64,000 bases of DNA, taken from NCBI RefSeq assembly GCF_001642475.1, contig NW_019173949.1, positions 186,001 through 250,000 of the forward strand. The letters are read 5' to 3'. Within the stretch, counting starts at the first letter, position 1; every line of letters begins with the position of its first letter. This document shows, piece by piece, positions 1-12,084 of this stretch. The DNA comes from Fonsecaea monophora (taxonomy: Eukaryota; Ascomycota; Eurotiomycetes; Chaetothyriales; Herpotrichiellaceae). The notes below the pieces were generated by a model. The model was not told the DNA's origin, searched no databases, and was given only the letters and a program-made list of their open reading frames with translations. A program made the position numbers and the translations under genes.

Positions 1-441
1 CCCCGACCATAGCCATCCACACCATCCCATCTCATCGGTCTATTCATTCATCCATTGTCCTATGGCACCTAATTCCCTATCCAGACCTTCAACCTGGTGC
101 CTGAGTCGCTGCCCGCTTTGAACGACCTGACCTATTTCTCAAGAGACGTCAACCTGGCCCTCGCCATCTCTGTCATTCCCTCTACAAGTCACAAGTAGGA
201 CCTCAGTGTTCTTGCGCAACATTCACCGTCATCGTATCATCAGCAGCTACGCACCGCCCGCTCGTTCTCGATTTTTCATACCTCGTCCCACCACCTCGTC
301 CTTTGCTCAGCTCGTGGTGCGTGTGCTTGGAATCTGTATCATTGCTGTCCGACGCAGCGTAACTTCCAGCGCCGGCTGTCCTTGTGTTTGGCCTATAATG
401 TGACCTCTCTCATAGCCTGGACGTCTCAGCGAAGGGTTGCC
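1..441. other. Upstream region of the Zn2Cys6 regulator
   Basis: This stretch is pyrimidine-rich and has no ATG-initiated reading frame of note. It most likely holds promoter and 5' UTR of the downstream regulator. The reading frame of that gene stays open upstream to about 382, but the first convincing ATG is at 442. Confidence 0.4.
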
Positions 442-2935
442 ATGAGTGAGGAAGCCAGAGAGGCCTCGACTGCAAGCGGTTCCAATGCCGCTGAACGCGT
501 GGTGAAGAAGAGGGCTTCGCAAGCCTGTCACCATTGCAGAACCCGCAAGGTAAAATGCGACTTGGTTAAATCTGGCGTGCCTTGCCACAACTGCTCCTCG
601 GATGGCATCGAATGTATCATCCTCGAATCGAGACGGAGCAGAAAGTATCGTCTGCAGAAGCGTCAGTCGACTCGCTCGACGGCGCTTCCCCCGATTTCCC
701 AAGCGCAGCCAAAGACCGCCCCAGAGCCTTCAGCTACCGGGCTGCAACTCCCCGATGGTGTTAACGATGCAGCTCCAGCACTTGAGGCGAGTACTCCTTC
801 TCAATCAAACCATGGTAAGACCTCCGAGATGGTTGCACTATCAGCCAGCGCCTTAGTGACCTGAGAACCATCTGTAGTGCATTCCTTAGTGCCAATCGAA
901 TTCAAGACTCCTCACATTCTTCCTCGAAACAACAGTCTGGCCGCGCCGACCCATGCAAGCACGGCTTCTAATGCATCCGTCGTGGGAGCCGGCACTGATT
1001 TGCCGCCCTTCATTCGCCCTTGTCGACTAGACATTCGGCAGGATGACTTGAAGTTCCTGCGTCGCCGTGGCGCTTTGAGCTTACCCCTGGGCGAGCTCCA
1101 CGATCAGCTGATTCGAGCTTTTGTGCTCTACGTGCACCCGTTCATGCCGATCGTCGATCTGGAAGACTTCCTGGGTGCCCTCGACGGCAAGGATGGCTCT
1201 CCGAAGATCAGCTTAGTCGTGTTTCAAGCCATCCTGTTCTCGGGCGCTGCCTTTGTCGAGCTGCCGCTTCTCCAGGAAGCAGGCTACGAAAGTCGAAGAA
1301 CTGCAAGAGCCGATTTCTATCAGAAAGTCAAGGTAAGTTTGTCGAAATTTGTGACGGGGACAATATCATTGCTCATCACTCGTCCAGATACTCTACGACT
1401 TCGACTGGGAAGTAGACCGAGTCGCCCTTATCCAAGCACTATTGCTACTAAACTACTGGTATGTGTCGGAGAACGACCAAAAAGATCCCTGGCATTGGCT
1501 CGGTGTCTGCGTTTCTCTGGCCACCAGTATTGGGCTGAATCAACCCTTTACACATGCACAGAAGGACCCCAAGGTTAGAGCTCTGTGGAGACGAATATGG
1601 TGGAGTTGCGTCCACCGCGACAGGATCATCTCTATCAGCATGCGAAGACCAGTGCGAATCAAAGACGAGGATATCAGGCTCTCACCTCTGAGAATGGACG
1701 ACTTCGAGACTGGGCCTTTCCCTTCGGCGATCTTGTGCCTCCAAGGCAATTCTTTTCTCACGGATAAACATGTGAGATCCATGTTGGCTGAGATGTATAT
1801 CGCAAAGCTCAAACTGCTGCTCTTCATTGGACAGATCCTCAAACACTTCTACCACTTGCGCGGCTTTGGTGGCTCTACATCCGAGTCGACCTTACTCTAT
1901 ACTCCCAAAAAGTCCGAAGTCAAAGGGAAGCAATATCTGCAGTTGCAACAGGACCTTGATCAGTGGTACAGGGAGCTTCCACCCAGTTGCTGGCTGCTAA
2001 CGAGCAGCAGCAGCGATGACCTCGATCCGTCTACTGCAGATTCTCTTTTGATGCACCGGTCAGTATTGAGGATGCTCTACTTGATGGCATCTGAAGCTCT
2101 CAATCGCCCTCAATCACTGTCCAAGCCCCCCAGTGGCCGGGAGAACAGCCCAACGTCAAAGGTCAAGGAGGCAGCTGAGAAGATTGCGGAAATGACAGAA
2201 TCTCTACAAGAGCGAGACCTGGTCAGGTTTCTCCCACCACTGTCGGTGAGTTTTATGCTGCTCGCACTCGCCTCCTTCTTGGTGGATATGAAAGCGAAGG
2301 GCCAAAGCATCGGAGCGCTTCCAGAGCACCAATTTCATATTTGTATGCGAGCATTACTGCAACTGCGAGAAATCTGGCCCATTGCCGATGCTGCTTGCTT
2401 TCTGATCGGACAGATGATCAACAAGCATCAAGGCGGCAAGATTTCGACGCCGGCTGTGCAACCAGCGCCGTTGAATATAAGTCTGTCATCGTCGAACGAT
2501 TGGCGACCTCCTGAGATCCCCCCCAGACATACACCTCCTGTCCCTCGGTTTGACCAAGTATCGGCAGAAGTGCCTTTCACTTCTACCGCTTTAAGCGAGC
2601 CACCGACGTTCACAACACATCAACCAGAAGTGGTTCCCACAACGACACAGGGGTTCGTTATGCCTTACAATTGGACAGAGGAGGACTTCGAAGGCGACTA
2701 CGGGGTCATGATGGAGGCTCACGCACTGAACATGGACCTCGCCATGCCCGATGCGGAGGTGTTGGGCTTCTTTGGCAACGGTATGTTTGACTTTGAACCA
2801 TCACCACACCATGACCAAGCTGGACAAGATGGTCTCCCATATGCTCCGCAGCAATCTTCCGTCGTCTGTGATCCATGGAATTCCACGGTTGTCAATCAAT
2901 ACATGGATCCTTATCGCACGCCGAGGTCGATCTAG
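442..2935 (+). CDS. Zn2Cys6 transcription factor, FarA/CTF1-like
   Basis: Predicted nuclear DNA-binding regulator of about 791 aa. Exons are 442-814, 878-1332 and 1388-2935; both introns have GT..AG ends and the frames close. An N-terminal binuclear zinc cluster (C-x2-C-x6-C-x8-C-x2-C-x6-C, starting ACHHCRTRKVKCD) is followed by a Ser/Pro/Thr-rich linker and a fungal-specific middle homology domain. The latter contains an LRRRGALSLP segment, HPFMPIVD, and an LLNYWY...WHWLGVCVSLATSIGLN block. This arrangement and the sequence around the zinc cluster resemble the FarA/FarB/cutinase transcription factor 1 group, which activates fatty-acid use and cutinase genes. The target genes here are inferred only from family membership. 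The C-terminus is acidic and Pro-rich, as expected for an activation region. The ATG at 442 was chosen because the zinc cluster follows closely. A different subgroup of fungal_trans regulators remains possible. Confidence 0.85.
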
Positions 2936-3956
2936 TGGTACGCGACCGTCGTCATGTGTAACTGTTACACTTTGCGAACAAAAGCCCCGAGTACAGTTGC
3001 CCTCGATCTTCAACACGGCCTTTGTTCAGTCGACTGAAGCTCTAGCTGGAGGCCAAAGCCGACGAATATCCATCTGCTCCTTGTCGGGGAATCCGGCCGG
3101 CTCGTCGTCTCACGTGGTGCTTTTACAACAAGGTAACAAATGCCGATCGTGGGACTCTCACTGCACCTGCGCATGGGTCTTCGTCGTGAATCCAAGCCTT
3201 TGCGATTGGCTTGGTAAGTTGACAATACCGGGAAAAGAGCTCAAGAGTATCAATACCGTGCCGAGAGGAATGTGCTCACGAATTCGAGCGTTGTCGCGCA
3301 GAACAGGTTTGCGACTGAAGGGCTGCCTATCCTTGTTCATGCATGCATATCATGGAAACCAATGCTCATGGAGGATCGTGTGTGTGTATGTGCATAGATA
3401 CGTAGACACATGGAGCTGTCTATGCCCGGTAGAGTGTAGGGGATAGGGTCTAGGTAGAGGTAATGGACAGACCAGACAGGGGGGGAGGGGGGGGAGATTC
3501 GAATTGTCTGTCTGTAAATCGACATTTCTGTCTTTTACAATGTCCGTCCATGCACATACCGATTGAGTTTTTGGGCATAGTATATCTGATATAATATGAC
3601 ATGATATGATACGATGGGACGAGGCAAAAAGTCTCGTTCGATTGATTGAATGTTTATTTTATTTCACTCGTTCTCGGTCTCGTTGGGTTTGTCGTCTCTT
3701 CATCGCCAATGTATTGTAGGTAGGTAACCCCTCGGGTCGAGAAGATACCTGTAGCTTCCCCCTTCTACTTCAATATCCAGTAGGGTAAAAGACCACAAAG
3801 GGGAGACGGGGGCGAGTATTGTTTTTCCTTCATCACTCGTTCCCACTCCCCCTCCGCCGCTCTCATCTCTCTAACCGACCACCAGCAGGGTGTTTTCGAC
3901 TCGTTACACGACACAAAACCAGCACCCACTTCTCCCATACTCTTCCACCTCACCCA
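2936..3956. other. Convergent 3' intergenic region with long G runs
   Basis: No gene is supported here; this is the shared 3' side of the regulator and ARP2. It holds two long G runs (3479-3485 and 3487-3494) on the + strand, a GTGTGTGTATGTG tract near 3380, and degenerate ATGATAT repeats at about 3583-3616. Open frames here are short and show no family features. Confidence 0.4.
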
Positions 3957-5337
3957 TCATCTCGGACCCAACTTCTCGAGAATCCGCGGTCCTTGTTCCT
4001 CCCACTCCTGCTTGCTGATCCACATGTTCTCCTTGTCCGCCATGATGTTGGCCAAGACGGCGCCGCCCAAGAACACCATGTGTCTCCGCCTGGGGGGGTC
4101 CTCGATGCGGACCTTGAATTTGTTCAGTCGTTCGGGATTCCCGCCCAGCACGCGCGTGAGCCAGAGTTGCTTGAGTTCCTTCTCCAGGCGCGAGGGGAGA
4201 CCGGGATACATGCTACTGCCGCCGGAGAGGACGATGGCTTTGTACAGTGAAGAGCGGACGTCCACGTCGGCCGACTGTATGGTATTGAACAGGAATTCGG
4301 CGATGCCGGGTTGTTCAACATCGACCAGGTGCGGCTGGAACAGACACTCGGGGGCTTCGAACCGTTCGCTTCCTACGCGGATCACGCGGCCGTCCGGTAG
4401 TGTGTACGATTCCACGAGCACGGTAGTTTCTTCCGACAGACGTTGGTCGAGAGTCAGGTCGTACGAGACGTAGCATAGCTTCTCCTTGATCTGGCGTACA
4501 GTCTCAAAGTCGGCCGTGCGGTTGAGCGCGTAGCCTCGTCGCAGGAGGAGGGCAATCAGATTCCGAGTTACGTCTCGGCCAGCAACGTCGAGACGGCGGG
4601 TGAGATGGTTGAGGACCGTGGATTCGTAGACGGGTACGATGTGCGTCACGCCGTCTCCGGAATCGACGACGACCCCCGATGAGAGGCCCTGTGCGTACAG
4701 CGCCAGTACCGCCTGGATGGCGACATACACCCCGCCAAAGCCGTACCGGTCGAACATGACCTCGCACATCTGCTCTCTGTTCTTGAGCGGGTTCATCGGA
4801 GGTTCGGTCAACAGGATCTTGCGACCCCGGGGGTCGACCTTTAATTTCTCAAAAAAGGTAAAGTCCCAGAGATGTTGCATGTCGTCCCATTTCTTGACGA
4901 TGCCGTTCTCCATCTGTAGCTCAGGACGTTCTGGGTCAGCCATTTCTTCTCGGCCGTTACTTGTTGCTCGGGGGTCTTGGGGATGGTCCTCACGGGATAG
5001 CTGATTTGTAACATTGATCTTGCAGCGGCAGCCTCATCTCCACACATGATGTCCTTGACCACGATATCTCCTGCCCGCTCTTCCGACCGCAGAATCGGCC
5101 GCCCGACTATGGAGGGGAACTGGTGTTCGGGGAAATTCTGTCGAGGTTTTGCACTGGTTAGGTCTCGAAACTTCTCACAAAAGCAGCGGACGAGGGCCAC
5201 GGGCGGCACGTACTTGAGCCGCATAGCCGACCTTGAGGAAACCGGTACCCCCATCGAGGACTGTGGTGCCTGGGTAAGCAGGAGATTCAATGCAATGTGG
5301 GCGGGCGAGGGGTCTTACCGATGGGTGGTTCAGCCAT
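3957..5337 (-). CDS. ARP2: Actin-related protein 2 (Arp2/3 complex)
   Basis: Nucleating subunit of the Arp2/3 complex, which builds branched actin at endocytic patches in the cytoplasm. Four exons on the minus strand, 5337-5319, 5260-5214, 5137-4994 and 4913-3957, join to a 388-aa protein, close to the family length of about 390. The joined N-terminus reads MAEPPI then VLDGGTGFLKVGYAAQ, the phosphate-1 loop of the actin fold; FPSIVGRPILR follows. The second nucleotide loop is VVDSGDGVTHIVPVYE, and an adenosine-region block IVLSGGSSMYPGL precedes the C-terminal HMVFLGGAVLA segment. The intron between exons 3 and 4 ends just before MENGIVKKWDDM, a hallmark of Arp2. Early short exons match the usual fungal actin-gene layout. 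Another Arp2/3 subunit, ARPC1, lies at the far right of the window. Confidence 0.95.
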
Positions 5338-6274
5338 TGTGAAAGAGAGCGGAGGTCCAGAAGAGGTCGACCCCTCGCAGCTTGTAGGATAGCAAGGAAG
5401 AGGGGAGGGAGAGGCGGGTGAAGCAGAAGTATAGAGGTCTGTATGTCACACTTTCTATTGACACAAGACGACAAGCGGCCGGATGTATCTAGGCGCAGTC
5501 CAAGTGAAGCAGCGGCATTGTGCTCGCAGTCTACCGTAATGCCAAGAATATCCTTCGTCAGCGAACTGCCCCTCCACCAGCATCTCTCCCAGAACAAGGC
5601 TTGGCAAGGCTTAAGGACAGCCTTGTCACTTGGCCATCGCATTGATAAGGTCCTCCTCTTGTGTAGCTTCAAGCTCAGGTGAAAATCGGGTAGCTCTGTC
5701 CAACACAGGAACACATGCTCATCCAGCAGAGCTAGATGTCTCGGTCCTATCGAGGCAGAAGCTCTGTCGACATGGGCTCTGCACGATGTGGACAGTGCTG
5801 TTCTTCTGACAGATTTCATTTTTACATCCCATGCTCGATCAACCATACTCGATGTCAGTTACCTACACAGTTAATCACACACAATATTTCGCCGTGTAGC
5901 GTGTAACGGGACAAGATCTGTCAAGCTTAGCCTCACCCGTGTGTGAGTGACGTAGACAGACATCCCTCGACAATCTCCGCAATGGCTGCTTCGAGTTCCC
6001 CAAAGCCGACTGTGGGGTTAGCCGACAGGGACAAAGTAGAGTTTCGGACAATTGAGCCCGACTGTCTATATATGTGGCTGGTATCTTCTCGAAGACGGGG
6101 CGGAATGTCCGTCGCTGTTTTTCGATCTGCGTCTCATTGTTCAACAAGCATAGATTCGGGCTGCTCTCGGTGAACTGGTGTGTGTGTCTAACATACCGTG
6201 GGACAGCCAGCACGTCTCTTCTTTGCTTCTCTCTCTTTCTGTCAAAGAAGTAAAAGGATAATATTTGTACAAAC
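5338..6274. other. Divergent promoter region, ARP2 and phosphatase
   Basis: A 937-bp gap between two divergent starts. Open frames on both strands are short and out of context. I see no RNA gene or repeat; it presumably carries both promoters. Confidence 0.4.
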
Positions 6275-7012
6275 ATGGCCTCCCCACCTCAAGCCAACGG
6301 TGGTGGTGGGGGCGGTGGAAAGCTCCACGTCCTCTTCATCCGCCACGGCGAGACGCAAGACAACATCGACCGGATCCTCCAGGGGTTGCGGGACACGAGC
6401 CTGACGGAGAAAGGGCACCGGGAGGCGCAGGTTCTGGCGGACAAGCTGCGCGGGCAACATATCGACGCCGTCTACCACTCGCCCCTCCTCCGCATCGTGC
6501 AGACGATCAAGCCCCTCCTCGCCGACCGCGCGGACGTCCAGGTCCACGCGGACCGGGACCTGACGGGCCAGGCGCTCGGCGAGCTCGAGGGCGGGTCGTA
6601 CGACTCGATCGACATGGGAAACCCGCGCAGCGCCGACGGCGGGCCCGGCGTCGAGCTCTTTGACGATTTCGTGCGGCGGCTGAAGCGCGTCTTTGCGCGC
6701 ATCGTCGGCGCCGAGGCACCGTTGGTCGGCGAGCGGGATCGCACCGTGGTGATCGCGACGCACGGCGTGGGCATCACGTCCCTCTTCAAGACGCTCGAGT
6801 CCAGCCCCTCGTGCGACGGGTTCAACCCCAAGTTTGCGACGCGAGGCCCCGACGCATTCGAGGTCCGATGGACCGACAGCGACGATGTCGCCAGACTCGT
6901 CGTCCCGCAGCCGGCGCAGCTCCCGATCAAGGATGGAGTGTTGGACTGGTCCTCCCTTTCTGGCCAGCCGTTCCTGATAGAGGTCTGGGGCAAGAAAGAA
7001 AAGGCATTGTGA
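6275..7012 (+). CDS. Histidine phosphatase (phosphoglycerate mutase-like)
   Basis: A 245-aa intronless protein of the histidine phosphatase superfamily. After a Gly-rich leader, LHVLFIRHGETQDN carries the RHG catalytic motif (phospho-accepting His). LQGLRDTSLTEKG, VYHSPLLRIVQT and the second His motif VVIATHGVGI follow in the usual order. Family members act on small phosphorylated metabolites such as phosphoglycerate or fructose 2,6-bisphosphate, or on proteins; the substrate cannot be told from sequence. It has no kinase domain, so it is not a bifunctional PFK-2/FBPase-2. Its third-position GC is noticeably higher than in most neighbours. The ATG at 6275 is the first in frame and leaves only a short low-complexity leader before the domain. 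Confidence 0.88.
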   Translation: MASPPQANGGGGGGGKLHVLFIRHGETQDNIDRILQGLRDTSLTEKGHREAQVLADKLRGQHIDAVYHSPLLRIVQTIKPLLADRADVQVHADRDLTGQALGELEGGSYDSIDMGNPRSADGGPGVELFDDFVRRLKRVFARIVGAEAPLVGERDRTVVIATHGVGITSLFKTLESSPSCDGFNPKFATRGPDAFEVRWTDSDDVARLVVPQPAQLPIKDGVLDWSSLSGQPFLIEVWGKKEKAL

Positions 7013-7497
7013 GCACGCACCTCATACAGAGATTGCCCGGCTCGGGTCACGAAGACAGCACCAGACGGTGGTTAGAGGAGCGCACGTGAGGACGATATTC
7101 TGGGTTGCAATACACCCCGAACTAGCTGGGAGACTTTCGGCAAGATAGAACAAGACAGCACCGAATCAGTAACAATCAGATCCATTGCACGTTATCATCA
7201 TTCATCTCTCGTAGCCTCGTTCCAATCATAACCTAACATTTCGTGTCCCTCTTGATAAGGATTCGAAAATGCCAATTGCGTGAGTCATCCCATTGTATCG
7301 CTAGAAGAACTGCGAATCACGAGTCCCGTCGAGTCTTCCTCCACTCACATCTTCTCAAAAATCCTTCCAGATTCGTGATATGCCATTTCGAAGCAGAAAA
7401 ATACTGCAATATATGCTGCGCCAATGCCACGCTAAATCCACAAACACATGCATCATCGTTCCGCGAGACACTGCTCTCTGGTTCAGACCAACTCTTC
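7013..7497. other. Convergent 3' region
   Basis: A 485-bp gap between two converging genes. Nothing beyond presumed 3' UTRs is visible. Confidence 0.35.
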
Positions 7498-8819
7498 TCA
7501 AAGACCCATAAGATCCTCAGCCAGGTCTGCACCAAAGTTTCCAACTGTCGTGCGAGTCCTCTCTGGCTTCTTCTTATACTTCTTCATGGGATCTGGAGAT
7601 GGGCTTCTAGACTTCTTCCATGCGCAAAATGATGCGTCAGCATGTCGTGAATGCAACAAGAACCTCTTGCACTTCCAAGCACGGGACGAAAAAAGACGCC
7701 GGAATGACGGAATCATTAGTCGCCGGCACGACTGCGACTCACCGCATGCCGAGACTTGGATCTCCTGCTATCGTAATCATCGAAATCTCCATCTTCCTCG
7801 TACATTTTTTTGGCGCGATTCGAGTCTCTGATTGCACGGTCATCGTCGTAATGGCCTCCTGCCCCAGCACCAGAACGGCTTCCACGGTAACTTTCACTGC
7901 TCTGTGGCTCAGGCCCGTCGTAGTACCAGTTGCCGTCTCTTCCCTTGTAGTAACCTCCCCGTTCCCTTGCCCGCCGGCGTCGCTCGCGCTCCATACGCTT
8001 TTTGTGGTGTTCTTCTTTCTGTGAGAGCAGCTCCTTGTGTTGGTTATGCTCCTCGGACAGTTCATTCCACTCGCTCACCGCACCTTTGAGACCCAATGCC
8101 GCAATCCCAATGGCCGCAGCATCCTGCCACCGGGAAGCACGTTGTTGTTTGTGGGCTTCTTCTGGAGACATTTTACCTTCGCGAACTTTCTCCATTCGTT
8201 TGTCGTGCGACTCGATGGAGGAATAGACCTTGGAGGCGGCGTGTATCGTGGCCACACTTGCGAGGGCGGCGGTGAGCCATTTTTTGCGCTGCATCTTGCG
8301 AATGTTCTTCTCTTCTTCGGTGGAAGAGAGCAGCGACGAGGAAGAGGAAGAGGAGCTCCGACGGCGACGGGAGCGACCAGAAGAGGATTTTGCCCGTACA
8401 CGAGACCGTGGAGGCACAGAACCTTCCGATTCATAGTAATCGTCTCGATGGCGATCCCGGTCGCGGTGGGCAATCAGCGCACCTGCACCAGCACCTGCGG
8501 CGGCGCCTGCACCAATATCCCGACCGGTGTGCATAGAGGTGGCTCTTTGTCGTTGCTCAGACCGACCAGGCCGTCGGGGTAGAATGTCCCCTTTGTGCCT
8601 CACCACTTCCACAATCTCTTCGTCCGAGGCAACATCGCGCCGACGGCGTAGGACGAGGCCCTTCTCTTCCATGGTTCTTCTGTCGTAGAGATCAGGATCA
8701 GGTTGAGGGACGTCGCCACGCATCTTCTTGTATCTGCGGTGAAGGGGATCGATGACCTTATCCTGGTGTGCGAGGGCGAGGTTCACGCCGTTCAGGCCTA
8801 ACCCTAGAGCCTGATCCAT
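7498..8819 (-). CDS. Unrecognised charged protein, two exons
   Basis: I do not recognise a named family. Exons 8819-7743 and 7614-7498 join in phase 0 to 397 aa across a GT..AG intron. Without splicing, the first exon runs into a stop within nine codons. The second exon supplies a Lys/Ser/Pro-rich tail ending GNFGADLAEDLMGL. The protein starts MDQALGLGLNGVNLALA and then has a basic stretch, a Gly/Ala-rich segment (IGAGAAAGAGAGALIA), a poly-Ser and acidic block, and a short possibly amphipathic run (KKWLTAALASVATIHAA). A second Ala/Gly helix (AAAIGIAALGLKGAV) is followed by a long Glu/Arg/Lys coiled coil and a Tyr/Gly-rich region. Mostly disordered; location and role are unknown. The two Gly/Ala segments could be membrane-associated, but they are short. 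Confidence 0.75.
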
Positions 8820-10526
8820 TTTGAAAGGGGTCGAGCGTTACATGCGGCTGTCGTCGTGAGCAGGAAATGCAGCTGGCGGGAGCGTCTCGAGATCGGAATT
8901 GGTTCGCTGGGTGTCAGTCAGGGCGCCTTGCAGCACCCACCGCCCGACTTGTATAGCGCTGCAGAGGGAAGTTCGCCTGCACAGAGGACGCCGGCTGGCC
9001 TATTGGCTGAGCGACACACAATTTCTTTTTTGTTTAATTGGATGCAGGTCCGGGACGGTTTAATTAAGAGCAAACATATTGAAGAGCCACGGTGAAAGGG
9101 CCGGTCTATCGTAGGATGTGAGGCTCGCACAGAGAATCTGCGGTTGCGGTTAAAAGTCCGAACGCACAAAGGGGCAGCATAAGCAAATAAGTAGAAACCG
9201 AGACGTGAGTTTATAGAGAAGACGTCATTGTGTGGCAGCTACACCGACTTTAACAAAAGTCCATTGGGCTGTTCAAAGGGTTTGCTCGACTTCAACTGGA
9301 TACAAGAATGAAAAGAAGACAGAATAGGGAATATACATTGGTCATGGGGTTTCGTATTTAACGGCGGACTGGACGGGTCGGTGGATGGGGCCGCTTCGAC
9401 GGACACCGCAGAATAATGCTTATCTGACCAGGAGCGCCATGTTAGGGGATGCCATTTCTACGAAGGTCGTGGAAGTCCCACTGTGGGAGAGGTTGGTGAT
9501 CGAGGATGGGCGATCCCGGATCAACCCAGAGATGCCAAAGACCCGGAGGGAGAAGGAAAATGTGCAAGCTTTGGTTTTAAGATCGCTTCACATCTCACGA
9601 TCGACACATTCAACGTGGACCAAGAGGCGAAGACTGATGATACCTGAATGGGGCAGGAACGAGAAAATGCCGAGAGGAGGGCGAGCCACTCAGCATGACG
9701 GCTGCGACACGACGAAGCGAAAAGAGAACAGGGAAGAAGGTGAGCGAGGCGAGACCGAGGGGAGAGGAAGAGGCTGGCATTGAGTCTTGCACATACCTAA
9801 TTGTACGAGGCACTTAGTAGGGCGGGGAGACTTTTCCTAGGTGCATGACGTCGGTCGGGCTCTTTACCTTCCTGGGTGATGCCCAATGGCCTAGACCCTC
9901 TACCAGATCCTCCCCTGTGGATGGATGGGTATTAGGTGCCACCACTGCCTAGCAGGTGCCTGTTTATCCCCCAGGCATAACAACCTTCCTTCTGTTGTGC
10001 TTGGTAGGTGGAAGGAACGCACTGTTGGTTACTTCCAGCCACTTCCAGTTAGTCCCTCAACCACATCAACGACGTCATCATCAACTTTCCAGCCACCACA
10101 ACCTCTTGCACCGACTACAGAACGGCCAGTGCATATGATGGTTGAACGGCGCCACGAATGTTGAAATGGCATTTCACAAGGGCAGAGATAATGTCCGCTC
10201 AAAGGTAACAAGACCCCTCAGAGAATCCCTTCTCGGGCCTGTCAATTGTCAGTTTTGAGCAATCAATTTTAGCACATCTTCGGCACAACAACAGTCAATG
10301 AGAGCGGCTGAGTTGCAATTTGACATCCGTGCTGTATAAAGAGGTCATTTTTCTCCCACAAAAGAAAAAGCCTGTATCGGATTTCGTGAGCTCAGCATGC
10401 TTTTAGACATGACAATTTTCTCAAACTATACTTCAGAATGCCACCAATACCTGGGCAAATACTCGGTACATATGTGCCATCCGCACCCTCTGCCGAGCAC
10501 CACATACCACAACACAACGAAACCAA
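8820..10526. other. 1.7-kb intergenic region
   Basis: No supported gene. A 132-codon + strand frame (9385-9783) is Arg/Glu/Gly-rich without recognisable features and is probably chance. A TACTCGGTAC motif, also seen in other gaps of the window, lies at 10460-10469. The left end should hold the promoter of the charged protein; the right end is 3' of squalene synthase. Confidence 0.35.
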
Positions 10527-12084
10527 TCATAGTTCGCCATGACTAGTGGTGTCGCTCGAAGTGCTATTTTGTGTTCCGTTGAGGACTGATCCGCTCCACA
10601 TCTGTCCCCAGAACTTCTTCAGGTCCTCAAAGACCACGTCGAATCGGGCACCCATGAGCCATGCGGCCCCAAGCTAGAATCACGTTAGCGCTGATTGGTA
10701 CTTTCAAAATGAGGGCTTTCTCACTATAGTAACAGTAATGATGAGGAGCATCACACCCACCGCGCCAAATAGCGCAAGTGTCTCGGATGAATCCCTCGAT
10801 GCTCCTTTCTTGGAAAGGGCCGCCCGAGCCTCGTCTGCCTTGTTCTTGGCCAAGACGTCCTCAACCTTTTGGGAGGGGAATATCGACTCGATAAACTGCT
10901 CCACCTTGCCACAAGCAATACTGATCTTCAAAAAGTTGGGGTCCTGCGGCCGATTCTTCTTGCGGATGGAGTGAATATGTCGGCGGAACACCTCGCACGC
11001 CACCTGGAGGTTTTGGGTCGATTCGAGCATGATCTGGCAGGCCTCGCCCTTTGTGATTTTAATGTTGCGGAGGAACATGGAGTAATTCCTGAAGCAGAGA
11101 TCCAGCGTCGCAATCGCCATAGTCTGCGGAATTGCGCAAAAGTTGAATACGCTCTGCTCCCGAAGTCCAGCCATATAGAAAATACATTCGTCGGCATGTT
11201 CGAGTGCATTCAATACCATTTCCGCGCTGCAATTCAGTGCCTGCTCCTTGTACTCGGGCTTGAAGAGATCTTCAAACTGGTCAACGTGCTTGGACCAGAT
11301 CTCCTTTGGCCAGAATATTCGATTGTCGTCGAAATCCTCTCGCACGTCTCGGATGATGTTGACCTTTTGCAGGAAAAGCCCCATCGATCTGTGAAGGTTG
11401 GATCTCTGGAGCAGAGCCGGGTTTCCGAATTTGCTCTCAACAAACATTCTCGTGCATCCCTCTCCGACCAATCCCGCCACATAGTAACAATACTGGTCGT
11501 ACTCTTCGCAGGTCATGACGGCAAAATCGTTGTTTTCAGATTTTAGGCAGTAGTCGGCCATGCCATTGCCCATTCTCTTCGCGATATCCTTGATGATAAC
11601 TTGGTAGGCAGGTTTCATCTTCTTGAACTCTTCGATGACGCAACCATAATTGAGCATCAGCTCTCGATCCTTCTCCTCTGGCCTGTTCTCAGTGTAAGTC
11701 CATCCGTCAATCTCAAGAACCTCGTCGAAGCTGCGCAGAATTGGTTCCTTCTTCTTGACGGGGATCGAGGTGTCATCTTCAATGGTATCCAGACCGCGCA
11801 GAACCAGGTAGAACACAGTAACGGGCAGAAGAAGCTCTGGGTGTAACTCTTTGATGACGGCGCTGAAGGAGCGACTGGTCATGTCCAGGTACTTGAAGCA
11901 GTTTTTGACGGATTCGGTCTCTTTGGATTCATCTCGTTCGTGGACCGGGTTGTGCCAGACTTTCCTGAGCAAGTGTCAGCCACCACATGCGACGTGAGCT
12001 CACCCATCAAACTCACCATTGAATGATAGAGCGCAGTTGCTGGGGATGTAGGAGGTAAAACAAAACCTCGCTGGATTTGACCAT
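10527..12084 (-). CDS. ERG9: Squalene synthase
   Basis: Condenses two farnesyl diphosphates to squalene, the first committed step of ergosterol synthesis, at the ER membrane. Exons 12084-12017, 11964-10725 and 10673-10527 join to 484 aa. The first Asp-rich motif is LRGLDTIEDD (Asp82 and Asp86); a YYVAGLVGEG block and the second Asp-rich motif (NIIRDVREDFDD) follow. A C-terminal membrane segment LFGAVGVMLLIITVTI is then interrupted by a small third intron boundary. The last exon continues as LGAAWLMGARFD plus a polar tail, matching the MGARFD-type tail known in fungal enzymes. If that 51-nt intron is not removed, the protein ends six residues later at VRKPSF. It is divergent from a DnaJ gene with a 572-bp shared promoter region. 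Confidence 0.95.

Noticed and set aside
307..702. Minus-strand open frame over the start of the Zn2Cys6 gene
   Set aside because: It is antisense to the zinc cluster exon and has no domain; a shadow frame.
9385..9783. 132-codon + strand frame in the 8.8-10.5 kb gap
   Set aside because: Arg/Glu/Gly-biased composition, no domain, no supporting splice or neighbour context.
10869..11546. 225-codon + strand frame inside ERG9
   Set aside because: Antisense to the squalene synthase exon; the conserved protein is on the other strand.
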